Below are positions 6,994 through 14,176 of a stretch of DNA of 20,526 nucleotides, one piece after another (positions within the stretch are counted from its first letter, which is position 1; the number at the start of each line of letters is the position of its first letter). The stretch covers positions 1-20,526 of the forward strand of contig JAPLCH010000245.1 of assembly GCA_026392325.1 (NCBI GenBank), read 5' to 3'. The translations under genes and the position numbers were made by a program. The notes under the pieces are model-generated. The model was given only the letters and a program-made list of their open reading frames with translations, had not been told where the DNA came from and made no database searches. This DNA is from Solirubrobacterales bacterium. GTDB taxonomy: Bacteria > Actinomycetota > Thermoleophilia > Solirubrobacterales > Solirubrobacteraceae.

Positions 6994-8135
6994 TCGTCCA
7001 ACGACCCAGAGTCGCGATCGTCCACCCGTGGATGCCGCATTACCGGGTCGAGTTCTTTGAGCGCCTGAGGACATCCCTTGACGCCTCAGGAATCACTCTG
7101 GAAGTTGCCTATGGCAGCAACCCTCCGTTTGCGAGAGACCGAGGCGACGAACACGGTCTCTCTTGGGGAACCCGGCTGAATGACAGAGAGATTTCGCTCG
7201 GAGGCAGATCGCTCGTCCACCGCGAACTTTGGAAGCCCGCCTTGGAAGCAGACCTGCTGATCCTCGAAGACGCACTCCGAAATACCGACACCTACCGCTA
7301 CCTCTTGGGCCGCAGCCGCCCCCACAAGCCCACCGCTTTTTGGGGGCCGGGCAAGACAATGGACAAGACGGTCGGTCGCATTGAGCGGGGAGTGAAAGTC
7401 GCGCTGCTCAAGAAAGCAGACTGGTGGTTCTCCTACACGGAAGAGACCGGCAAATACCTGGCTGCATCGGGTATCCCTGCCGAGCGGATCACGGCTGTGG
7501 AAAACACGCTTGACACAAGCGCACTTTCCGAGGCGCGAAACTCCCTGACAGATTTTGAGATCGACACCAGAAGGAACCAACTGGGACTAACAGCTGGACA
7601 TACAGCGCTCTTCATGGGCGGACTGAGCGCCACCAAGAACCTTGACCTGCTGGTAACGGCAGGACGCCTGGTGCACGCAAGGGACCCGCAATTCAGGGTC
7701 CTCGTTGTCGGCGACGGTCCGGAGCGTGAGCGCCTTGCGGAAGTCGCCGCCGAGGAAGACTTCCTCGTGATGCTTGGGCCGCTTTTTTCCGCCCGTGAGA
7801 AGGCCCTTGTCGCCGCCTCAGCTGACCTGATGGTGATGCCGGGCCTCGTTGGTCTGGTCGCAGTTGACTCTTTTGCGCTTGGACTTCCGATCGTGACGGT
7901 GGAGCAATGGCCGCACGCCCCTGAATTTGCCTATTTGCGATCAGGTGAGAATGCTGTCATCGGCAACACCACCAGCAGCGCCTACGCGGCCGCAATTGAA
8001 GCAACACTTTCCGATAGAAATCAGCTTCAGCAGTTGACCGACCAATGCCTTCGGGACGCCGAGCTTTACTCGCTGGACGCCATGGTCTCAAGGTTTTCAG
8101 ATGGAATCCGTGGAGCCCTAGCCCTGCGCGCCTGA
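6990..8135 (+). CDS. Glycosyltransferase family 4 (GT-B fold)
   Basis: A 381-residue retaining GT-B glycosyltransferase that presumably adds a sugar to the lipid-linked repeat unit in the cytoplasm. The N-terminal half opens VAIVHPWMPHYRVEFFERL (8-26) and includes FWGPGKTMDKT. The C-terminal donor domain has LFMGGLSATKNLDLLV (207-222), VLVVGDGPERERL (237-249) and MPGLVGLVAVDSFALGLPIV (283-302). The usual EX7E motif is degenerate: the second acidic residue is Asp (D293) and the first is not Glu, a pattern that I believe occurs in one GT4 subgroup. The GTG start overlaps the preceding TGA as GTGA, indicating translational coupling. It ends only 8 nt from the converging GT2 gene. Donor and linkage are unknown. 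Confidence 0.88.
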   Translation: MIVQRPRVAIVHPWMPHYRVEFFERLRTSLDASGITLEVAYGSNPPFARDRGDEHGLSWGTRLNDREISLGGRSLVHRELWKPALEADLLILEDALRNTDTYRYLLGRSRPHKPTAFWGPGKTMDKTVGRIERGVKVALLKKADWWFSYTEETGKYLAASGIPAERITAVENTLDTSALSEARNSLTDFEIDTRRNQLGLTAGHTALFMGGLSATKNLDLLVTAGRLVHARDPQFRVLVVGDGPERERLAEVAAEEDFLVMLGPLFSAREKALVAASADLMVMPGLVGLVAVDSFALGLPIVTVEQWPHAPEFAYLRSGENAVIGNTTSSAYAAAIEATLSDRNQLQQLTDQCLRDAELYSLDAMVSRFSDGIRGALALRA

Positions 8136-8143
8136 ATTGAGCT

Positions 8144-9013
8144 TCAACTCGTCTGGTCTCCGCGTTTGCGGATCCGCCCCACCATGAACCGGAGGTATGG
8201 GATCGGAAAGAAGAGTGGCCAGAGGGGCCCACCGTGACGCCTGAGGAACCTTGCCTGGAGTCTGGGTGGCAGTCCTTTTGGTCCGACCAGGTCCTCCCAG
8301 TTCTCTGGCAGGCCGGAAGTGCCTGCCGGCCCGTGATTGCTTGGACAGGCTCCCAACGTCCCGGGAGCAAGAAGCATGGAGACCCCGGCCTCCGAAACCC
8401 TATGGCCATAGTCGAGATCCGCGTACTTGTGAACGAAGGCAGCGTCGAGTCCTCCCACCAACCGCTCGACCTCTACAGGGATAAGAACGAGGTTCCCGTT
8501 GAAGGTTTCCACCGGCTTTGGCCGATCACCGGGCTCCACCCTTGAGTACCTCATCGGATGCGCCTGCCGCCGCTCAAGGCCGGAATAGCTGATGGCTCCA
8601 TCATCCGGGTCCCGGACAGCCCCCACGATCACCGCCTTCGGGTCTTCCTTCGTCAAGGCACAGAGGGTCTCGACCGCCCCCGGGTCCAGAACGACATCAT
8701 CATTGAGCCACAGGTAATGGGTGGCTGTCGGACAGGCGGCAGCTGCTTGGCTGGCGGCCAGTCGAGTCCCCCCGGCCCAGTAGAGGTCGCCAGTGCCTTG
8801 GATCAGATTTGCCTCCGGCATGAATGTCTTGACCGCGTGTGAAGTGCCGTCGGTGCTTCCGTCGTCGACCAAAAACACCGTCAACCCACACCCATCTGGC
8901 CGCCTGGTCGCCTTAAGCGAAGCCAAACACCGGATCGTTGTTTCGCGGCGGTTATGAGCTGTGATGAGCACAGCAATGCTCAAACCATCGGCTCGGGATC
9001 TGGCTGCAGTCAT
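8144..9013 (-). CDS. Glycosyltransferase family 2 (GT-A fold)
   Basis: A 289-residue inverting GT-A glycosyltransferase acting on the inner face of the membrane. It shows AVLITAHNRRETTIRCLASL (14-33), VDDGSTDGT (49-57), GTGDLYWAGG (73-82), the metal/nucleotide site LWLNDDVVLDPGA (101-113) and FNGNLVLIP (171-179), with the catalytic-base region at KYADLDYGHRVSEAG (196-210). The GDLYWAGG pattern resembles rhamnosyl/deoxysugar-type GT2 enzymes, which would fit a deoxysugar made by the local gmd/fcl genes; this is inference. It is last in the minus-strand gmd-wzy-wzx-GT2 group, and its ATG overlaps the flippase stop as ATGA. The C-terminus ends in basic residues and aromatic segments that could touch the membrane. 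Confidence 0.9.
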   Translation of the reverse strand: MTAARSRADGLSIAVLITAHNRRETTIRCLASLKATRRPDGCGLTVFLVDDGSTDGTSHAVKTFMPEANLIQGTGDLYWAGGTRLAASQAAAACPTATHYLWLNDDVVLDPGAVETLCALTKEDPKAVIVGAVRDPDDGAISYSGLERRQAHPMRYSRVEPGDRPKPVETFNGNLVLIPVEVERLVGGLDAAFVHKYADLDYGHRVSEAGVSMLLAPGTLGACPSNHGPAGTSGLPENWEDLVGPKGLPPRLQARFLRRHGGPLWPLFFPIPYLRFMVGRIRKRGDQTS

Positions 9014-10521
9014 CGCGCCGCTCGTGTTCTGGAAGGCCTGGATACCGCAGGGAGCCAGTCTGGAAGCACGCCTCGCGCCTCAAGCGTGGCCCCAGCAGCG
9101 CCCCGGCACAACACCAGCAGCCCGGCGGCAAAACCAACGCACACGAGAACACTCAGGAGCATGTAACCAACAGCATCGGCAGGCCTCCAGGAATCAGTCG
9201 CCTGGAGCAGCCCCAATACCCAAAGACCAGAACAGGCGAGAGCCGCTTGCAGATATGCGCGGCTGACCGACCGGGTCTTGACAAGCCTCAGCGCCGCGGC
9301 AGTTCGCATGTCAACCGCGTGCGCAGCCCCGTAGACCAGCCCCGCTCCGACAGCTGCCGTGACAGTGCTCTTGGTCACCGCGACGAGGACCACGAACACG
9401 GTCGCGATGGCCAGCGCCACGACCCTGCTGGCCACCAGAGCCTGGAATCGGCCCATTGCCTGAAGTCTGGAGACAAGAAGCCACTGCGGGGCGAGAGTGG
9501 ACAGCAGGATCGGCAGAACACCCAGAAGCACGGTCGCCTCCACCCACTGGGAACCGAGGAGGACGGTCACCAAAGGAGTTGCCATGCCACTGATGGCCGC
9601 GAGCAGCAGGGCTGTAATAGCCGGCACGACAATCAACGTATCCGTGAACCGCCGCTCCTCACCGCCATCGGGATCGGTACTCCAACCCGAGAAAAGCGTT
9701 GACGTCACGGCCGCGGTAATTCCCTGGGCGGGAAGGTCGGCCATCAGCCATACGCGCGAGTAGATGCCCAGCCCTGCTGATGACACAAATCGCGAGACAC
9801 TCCATGCCATCGCGTTGTAGGCCACATAATTGGTCAGGTTGAGACGCGTGGATGAGCGGACATACTCACCGTTGCTGATTCCACCCTTGAGGGTCGGGAG
9901 CACCAAAACCCGAACTCCGCCCAGCGCACAGCAGACGATAAGGATCACGGGCACAAGCACATTGGACGCAACCAGCCAAAGAGCGTCATGCGTCATCACA
10001 AACGGAATCAGGCCCAAGGCAGACGACCCAACCCCCGCAATCAGCAGGGCCCTCGCTGCCTTCCCATGCTCGTCTCTTCGCCTCAAGATCCCAAGACAGA
10101 CAAGGGACAACGGGTGAACAGCTGCAACCAGCGCCCACCCCCTCACAAAACCTGCCGCACCCGGGTTGCCCCAGAGTGTGGCCCACGGCTCGGCAAGCAG
10201 CAAGAGAACCGCCGCCGCCAAAGCTCCGAGCAGACTTGCTCTCCCAACATAGGCGGCCTCGTCCCCAGCCCGCAGTTCCTCTCTGCGCTGAATTCCAACA
10301 GCCAGACCTGAGCCAAGAGCGAGGTAAACAACCCCCTCGGCCAACATCGCGGAGGAGTAGGAACCGATGACCGATGGCGTGAACAATCGGGATGTGACCG
10401 CCACATAGACAAGCGAGGCAACCGCGGAGGCAATCCATGCTCCAGCAGTGGCCGACACTGCTCGGCTGACTGCGACCGACCTCGCATTGCCCTTCTCTTC
10501 ATCACCCATGACTTCAGCCAT
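9010..10521 (-). CDS. Wzx-like polysaccharide flippase (MOP superfamily)
   Basis: A polytopic membrane protein of about 503 residues, the size of Wzx flippases that move undecaprenyl-linked repeat units across the cytoplasmic membrane. It has many hydrophobic segments, roughly twelve, from VSRAVSATAGAWIASAVASL near the N-terminus onward, with typical MOP features such as SRLFTPSVIGSYS and a mid-protein segment YNAMAWSVSRFVSSAGLGIY. The ATG at 10521 is chosen (it overlaps the upstream stop by 8 nt); the ATG at 10509 is equally possible, and a longer frame back to 10614 would overlap the upstream gene by about 100 nt and is unlikely. Context with Wzy, Wzz and glycosyltransferases supports the role more strongly than any single residue does. 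Confidence 0.85.
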   Translation of the reverse strand: MAEVMGDEEKGNARSVAVSRAVSATAGAWIASAVASLVYVAVTSRLFTPSVIGSYSSAMLAEGVVYLALGSGLAVGIQRREELRAGDEAAYVGRASLLGALAAAVLLLLAEPWATLWGNPGAAGFVRGWALVAAVHPLSLVCLGILRRRDEHGKAARALLIAGVGSSALGLIPFVMTHDALWLVASNVLVPVILIVCCALGGVRVLVLPTLKGGISNGEYVRSSTRLNLTNYVAYNAMAWSVSRFVSSAGLGIYSRVWLMADLPAQGITAAVTSTLFSGWSTDPDGGEERRFTDTLIVVPAITALLLAAISGMATPLVTVLLGSQWVEATVLLGVLPILLSTLAPQWLLVSRLQAMGRFQALVASRVVALAIATVFVVLVAVTKSTVTAAVGAGLVYGAAHAVDMRTAAALRLVKTRSVSRAYLQAALACSGLWVLGLLQATDSWRPADAVGYMLLSVLVCVGFAAGLLVLCRGAAGATLEARGVLPDWLPAVSRPSRTRAAR

Positions 10522-11869
10522 GAACCGGCCGAACGGAACCAGCCGGGGCCGGACGGGAGTCCCGGGCTGTGGTCTTGATCGGGACCTTCCCTCTGGCGGT
10601 TGCGTGCTCCGCAACCGTCCATCCCGCGCAGCTTCCGATCAAGAGCCAGTACCACCCTGGAAGTCCATAGGTATAGCCGTATGAGAGCGCCGCTGATCCG
10701 ACAATCGCCGGCCAAAGCGCACTCCTTGACTTTGATGGTCGGAAGCAAGCGAGACAGATCACAGAGACTGTGGCCACCGTGCCAACGAGTCCAACGGTTT
10801 CCGTTGACCACACATAAACGCTATGCGCATAGAGCCCATTGAACCTTCCGATAACCGATACTGGAGTCGGCCCAAACATTCCTCCGAAGAGCCATTCGAC
10901 CCCGGAGCGGGCAATCCCGAAAGACTCATCCCAGCGGCTGACCCGCCACTGGTAAGTCTTCTGGCTGGTGAGGGAAAGTCGCAGCGAAGGACTGCTGATC
11001 ACGGCGGCGGCAAGTGCGACGAGACCCACGATCGCTGCAATCGCAGACCAAGCGATACGCGGAAGCACGAATCTTCCTGACCTAAGGAACATCGCCATCC
11101 AGCACACCGCCAGACTGACACCAGCAGCAAGCCAGACCGAGCGGACCTGGAGCACGCCAACCATGAGCACAAGGAACGCAGTCAAGGTGATGTTCGTGAC
11201 AGACCGACGCCCAGGACCAAGCGCCGTTACCCACGCAGCCATCAGGACAATCAGCGCTGCTTGCGCTGCCAGCGGCCTCCCATTAAGCGCTTGTCCGTTG
11301 GACACAGTCAGGTCCACTGCCGACCCAAGACCATGAATACTGATCTCTGCAACGGCAAGAACGGAGGCCATGAGCCCCACTCCCACCAACCACCTCAAGT
11401 CTTTCCATTCCCAATCGCGCGGTCTGGTTGCACCCCAAGCAAATAGAGCGACCGCCAGAAGCCACTTGCGCCAATAGTTGATGGCGTGAGTAAGCCCTTC
11501 TGTCTGAGCGAAACAGGCAAGCCCCACGAGAACCATCGCCGTTATCCCCAGCAGCGCAAAAGCCAACCATGGGCCACCCCGAAAGCGCAAAGCCCCAACA
11601 GCAGCAGCGAACAGCGCCACAAGTGTGATCAGGTCCTCAATGTGGACCTCAACCCCACCAACCCTTCCGATCGTTCCTGTGTGCCCGATGTAGAAGGCAC
11701 TGTCCAAAGCGACCTCCGGGGTCAGCGCAAAGTCGCGCGTCGCCTCGAACACCGTGAGAGCGAGAATCAGACCGAAGAAGGCGCCCTGTCGAGCAAGGGC
11801 GAGGAATGTCGCCCACCCCAAGCACACAGCTCCCGTGAGTACAACGAGAATTACTGCTGGCCCGTGCAT
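10514..11869 (-). CDS. Wzy/O-antigen-ligase-like polymerase, polytopic membrane protein
   Basis: A 451-residue protein with about ten to twelve hydrophobic segments. A larger hydrophilic stretch precedes the last helices: SLTSQKTYQWRVSRWDESFG, then SGVEWLFGGMFGPTPV, then NGLYAHSVYVWSTETVGLVG. The sequence pattern Arg-rich loop, GxGxG-like turn, then a His before a helix and Glu-x-x-Gly-Leu-x-Gly is typical of the O-antigen ligase/polymerase (Wzy_C) region. A second basic loop occurs at GQALNGRPLAAQAALIVL. Between a flippase and a sugar-nucleotide enzyme it most likely polymerises the repeat unit on the outer face of the membrane; a ligase role cannot be excluded from sequence. A GAGG lies 4 nt before the ATG. 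Confidence 0.82.
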   Translation of the reverse strand: MHGPAVILVVLTGAVCLGWATFLALARQGAFFGLILALTVFEATRDFALTPEVALDSAFYIGHTGTIGRVGGVEVHIEDLITLVALFAAAVGALRFRGGPWLAFALLGITAMVLVGLACFAQTEGLTHAINYWRKWLLAVALFAWGATRPRDWEWKDLRWLVGVGLMASVLAVAEISIHGLGSAVDLTVSNGQALNGRPLAAQAALIVLMAAWVTALGPGRRSVTNITLTAFLVLMVGVLQVRSVWLAAGVSLAVCWMAMFLRSGRFVLPRIAWSAIAAIVGLVALAAAVISSPSLRLSLTSQKTYQWRVSRWDESFGIARSGVEWLFGGMFGPTPVSVIGRFNGLYAHSVYVWSTETVGLVGTVATVSVICLACFRPSKSRSALWPAIVGSAALSYGYTYGLPGWYWLLIGSCAGWTVAEHATARGKVPIKTTARDSRPAPAGSVRPVHG

Positions 11870-11873
11870 CAGA

Positions 11874-11877
11874 CCTC
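11874..11877 (-). promoter_or_regulatory. Ribosome binding site of the Wzy-like gene
   Basis: GAGG in the 14-nt gap after gmd, 4 nt before the ATG at 11869. It supports that start and contrasts with the operon-leading genes here, most of which lack any Shine-Dalgarno. Confidence 0.5.
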
Positions 11878-11883
11878 AGGACG

Positions 11884-12876
11884 TCAAACGACCTGCGGGT
11901 TCTCTCTTATCGCGGCGACTTCAGCATCAACCATGATCTCAGCCAACTGTGGCGTCAATGTGCGCGCCTTCCAGCCCAGCTCAGCCTCTACCTTGCTTGG
12001 ATCGCCAATCAGCGATTCCGGCTCCGTTGGGCGCAGATAACGCTCGTCAAATTCAACATACTCCTGCCAGTCCAACCCGAGTCGACTGAAAGCTGCATCG
12101 GCGAATTCGCGGACAGTGTGCCCGACACCTGTTGCAACGACATAGTCCTCGGGTTCTTCAGCCTGGAGCATTAGCCACATTGCCTCGACATATTCGGGGG
12201 CGTAACCCCAATCCCGGACCGAATCAAGGTTTCCGAGATAGAGCTTCTCCTGAAGTCCGGCAGCGATCTTTGCGGCAGCTTTTGCGATCTTCCGAGTCAC
12301 GAAGGTCTCGCCTCGACGCGGGCTCTCATGGTTGAACAGGATTCCCCCACAGGCAAACATTCCGTATGCCTCTCTGTAGTTCCTGGTCATCCAATGGCCA
12401 TATGTCTTTGCTGCTGCGTAAGGGGACCGGGGAACGAGGGGTGTTTGCTCGCTCTGGGGTGGCGGGGACGCGCCGAACATCTCAGAACTGCTGGCTTGAT
12501 AGAACCGGGCGTCACTGCCTGTCGCTCGTATTGCCTCCAACAGCCTTGTGACTCCGATGCCGGTTACGTCACCCGTAAATTGGGGCTCCTGAAACGACAC
12601 GCCAACATGGCTCAGAGAGGCCAGATTGTAAACCTCGGTCGGCTGAATCTCCTTGATCAACGATGCCATCCGCGACCCGTCAGCAAGGTCCCCGAAATGC
12701 AGCGTCATTCCCAGGCCCTTGTCGTGAGGGTCGCTGTAAAGGTGGTCGATCCGCTCGGTTGAGAATGTGCTTGACCTTCTGACAATTCCGTGGACCTCGT
12801 AACCCTTCCCGAGTAGCAACTCAGCAAGGTAGGAGCCGTCTTGGCCGGTTATCCCCGTGATGATCGCGCGTTGCAT
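11884..12876 (-). CDS. gmd: GDP-mannose 4,6-dehydratase
   Basis: A 330-residue short-chain dehydrogenase/reductase that converts GDP-D-mannose to GDP-4-keto-6-deoxy-D-mannose in the cytoplasm, the first step to GDP-L-fucose. It has the NADP-binding TGITGQDGSYLAELLL (7-22), RRSSTFSTERIDHLY (33-47), YNLASLSHVGVSF (83-95), ASSSEMFG (128-135), catalytic SPYAAAKTYGHW with Y153 and K157, and the family signature FNHESPRRGETFVTRKI (181-197). The ATG at 12876 begins MQRAIITG directly before the Rossmann motif; the 49 in-frame codons upstream extend into the divergent promoter region and are not protein-like. It leads the minus-strand group gmd-wzy-wzx-GT2. The next-step enzyme lies divergently at 12967. 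Confidence 0.95.
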   Translation of the reverse strand: MQRAIITGITGQDGSYLAELLLGKGYEVHGIVRRSSTFSTERIDHLYSDPHDKGLGMTLHFGDLADGSRMASLIKEIQPTEVYNLASLSHVGVSFQEPQFTGDVTGIGVTRLLEAIRATGSDARFYQASSSEMFGASPPPQSEQTPLVPRSPYAAAKTYGHWMTRNYREAYGMFACGGILFNHESPRRGETFVTRKIAKAAAKIAAGLQEKLYLGNLDSVRDWGYAPEYVEAMWLMLQAEEPEDYVVATGVGHTVREFADAAFSRLGLDWQEYVEFDERYLRPTEPESLIGDPSKVEAELGWKARTLTPQLAEIMVDAEVAAIRENPQVV

Positions 12877-12883
12877 GGAAAGC

Positions 12884-12889
12884 ACTCTA
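12884..12889 (-). promoter_or_regulatory. Likely -10 box of gmd
   Basis: TAGAGT on the minus strand ends 7 nt before the gmd ATG, placing the transcription start on or next to the A of ATG. This implies a leaderless mRNA; no Shine-Dalgarno is present. No clear -35. Confidence 0.4.
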
Positions 12890-12934
12890 CCTCCGATCCC
12901 ACGATGAGGTCGGGTACAGCTGGCTAGTTGGTGA

Positions 12935-12964
12935 TCCCCGAGAGGATCTAGTCTACGTCGGGGA
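12935..12964 (+). other. Inverted repeat masking the fcl ribosome binding site
   Basis: TCCCCGA (12935-12941) pairs perfectly with TCGGGGA (12958-12964) across a 16-nt loop. The right arm contains the GGGGA that would be the Shine-Dalgarno of the gene starting at 12967. It matters only if the transcript begins upstream of 12935; TAGTCT at 12949-12954 is a possible -10 that would start the RNA inside the repeat. Confidence 0.3.
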
Positions 12965-12966
12965 AT

Positions 12967-13965
12967 ATGAACGAAATACCAGAGCAACTCAACAAAGCGA
13001 CCCGCATCTATGTTGCCGGCCACAACGGACTTGTCGGTTCAGCACTCTGGAGAGCACTGACAGCGGCTGGCTACAGCAACCTTGTCGGGAGATCATCGGC
13101 AGATCTGGACCTGCGGAATCGAGAGGCCACATCTGCATTTCTCTCCGCCGAGAAGCCAGAGCTGATTGTCGATGCGGCCGCGAGAGTGGGCGGAATTGCT
13201 GCCAACAATGCGAAGCCAGCTGAGTTCCTGAGCGACAACCTGCGGATTCAGCTGAATCTGATGGATGCAGCAGTTGAGTGCGGGGTCAAACGGTTCCTCT
13301 TCCTTGGCTCCTCCTGCGTCTACCCGAAATTCGCTCCACAGCCAATCACCGAGGACGCCCTTCTGACCGGGACACTTGAGCCAACAAATGATGCGTATGC
13401 GATCGCCAAAATAGCCGGAATCCTCCACATTCAGGCGATCCGTCGCGAGTTTGGACTTCATTACATCTCAGCAATGCCAACGAACCTTTACGGCCCGAAC
13501 GACAACTTTGATCTTGAGACATCACATGTCCTCCCCGCGATGATCCGTCGATTCCATGAGGCAAAACTCGCTGAGGTTGAAAGCGTGACCCTCTGGGGCA
13601 GCGGCAGGCCTCGCCGGGAGTTCCTGCATGTGGACGATATGGCCGCGGCCTGTATTTCTCTGCTGGAGAACTATGACGCCCCTGAGCCCATCAACGTGGG
13701 CACTGGTGAGGACTCTTCGATCCTTGAGATAGCCGGACTTGTTGCAGATGTGGTCGGCTACCGGGGTCGGATCGACTGGAACCCGGAGATGCCCGACGGG
13801 ACACCCCGCAAGCTCCTGGATGTAACGAAACTCAAAGCGCTCGGGTGGGAACCAAAGATCACACTGCGGGACGGCCTCAGTTCAACTTACGACTGGTACC
13901 TGCAAGAGGCAGATCCCAACGGCCAGACTGGATCAGAACTGCCGCGAGGTCAGAGCGGGAACTGA
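12967..13965 (+). CDS. fcl: GDP-L-fucose synthase (GDP-4-keto-6-deoxymannose epimerase/reductase)
   Basis: A 332-residue SDR enzyme that epimerises and reduces the Gmd product to GDP-L-fucose using NADPH. It has YVAGHNGLVGSALWRAL (15-31), AARVGGIAANN (71-81), LGSSCVYP (113-120), AYAIAKIAG (143-151) and MPTNLYGPNDNFDLETSHV (170-188). The catalytic residues of the E. coli enzyme, Ser107, Cys109, Tyr136, Lys140 and His179, all appear at a constant offset of eight: S115, C117, Y144, K148 and H187. The ATG at 12967 has GGGGA just upstream. The gene is transcribed divergently from gmd, 90 bp away, and its 3' end overlaps the converging carboxylase epsilon gene by 16 nt. The C-terminal tail after about residue 315 is hydrophilic and probably disordered. 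Confidence 0.95.
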   Translation: MNEIPEQLNKATRIYVAGHNGLVGSALWRALTAAGYSNLVGRSSADLDLRNREATSAFLSAEKPELIVDAAARVGGIAANNAKPAEFLSDNLRIQLNLMDAAVECGVKRFLFLGSSCVYPKFAPQPITEDALLTGTLEPTNDAYAIAKIAGILHIQAIRREFGLHYISAMPTNLYGPNDNFDLETSHVLPAMIRRFHEAKLAEVESVTLWGSGRPRREFLHVDDMAAACISLLENYDAPEPINVGTGEDSSILEIAGLVADVVGYRGRIDWNPEMPDGTPRKLLDVTKLKALGWEPKITLRDGLSSTYDWYLQEADPNGQTGSELPRGQSGN

Positions 13966-14159
13966 AGCCCGGGGCTGCGCGGATCGCGCTCAACGCCCTC
14001 AAGCAGTGAAGCCCGCTGCCACGCGGGAAGCTGCGTGCCAGCCTCGACTGAAGCTGGAGCTGTCTGACGCATGAACTGCTCAATCGAAGCTACGATCGCC
14101 GCCGCCTCATCCGGGGATGCATCCGGAATCACGATCTGCAGGTCTGAAGTTCCGCTCAT
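13950..14159 (-). CDS. Acyl-CoA carboxylase epsilon subunit
   Basis: A 69-residue protein beginning MSGTSDLQIVIPDASPDEAA, followed by AAIVASIEQFM and an LPAWQRASLLEG segment. Small size, a short beta strand, then a Ser/Thr-Pro-Asp-Glu helix with alternating Ala/Val, then a Trp-containing tail, and its place 17 nt after the carboxylase beta gene all fit the epsilon subunits of actinobacterial acyl-CoA carboxylases, which raise activity by bridging alpha and beta. Epsilon subunits are poorly conserved, so the call depends strongly on context. The stop codon lies inside the 3' end of the converging fcl gene (16-nt overlap). Confidence 0.75.
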   Translation of the reverse strand: MSGTSDLQIVIPDASPDEAAAIVASIEQFMRQTAPASVEAGTQLPAWQRASLLEGVERDPRSPGLQFPL

Positions 14160-14176
14160 GCTGAAGGTTCGCCCGC

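Noticed and set aside
10143..10811. A 222-codon minus-strand frame over the Wzx/Wzy boundary
   Set aside because: It is in another frame of two membrane-protein genes whose hydrophobic patterns are convincing; the alternate frame is Arg/Gly/Ser-rich noise.
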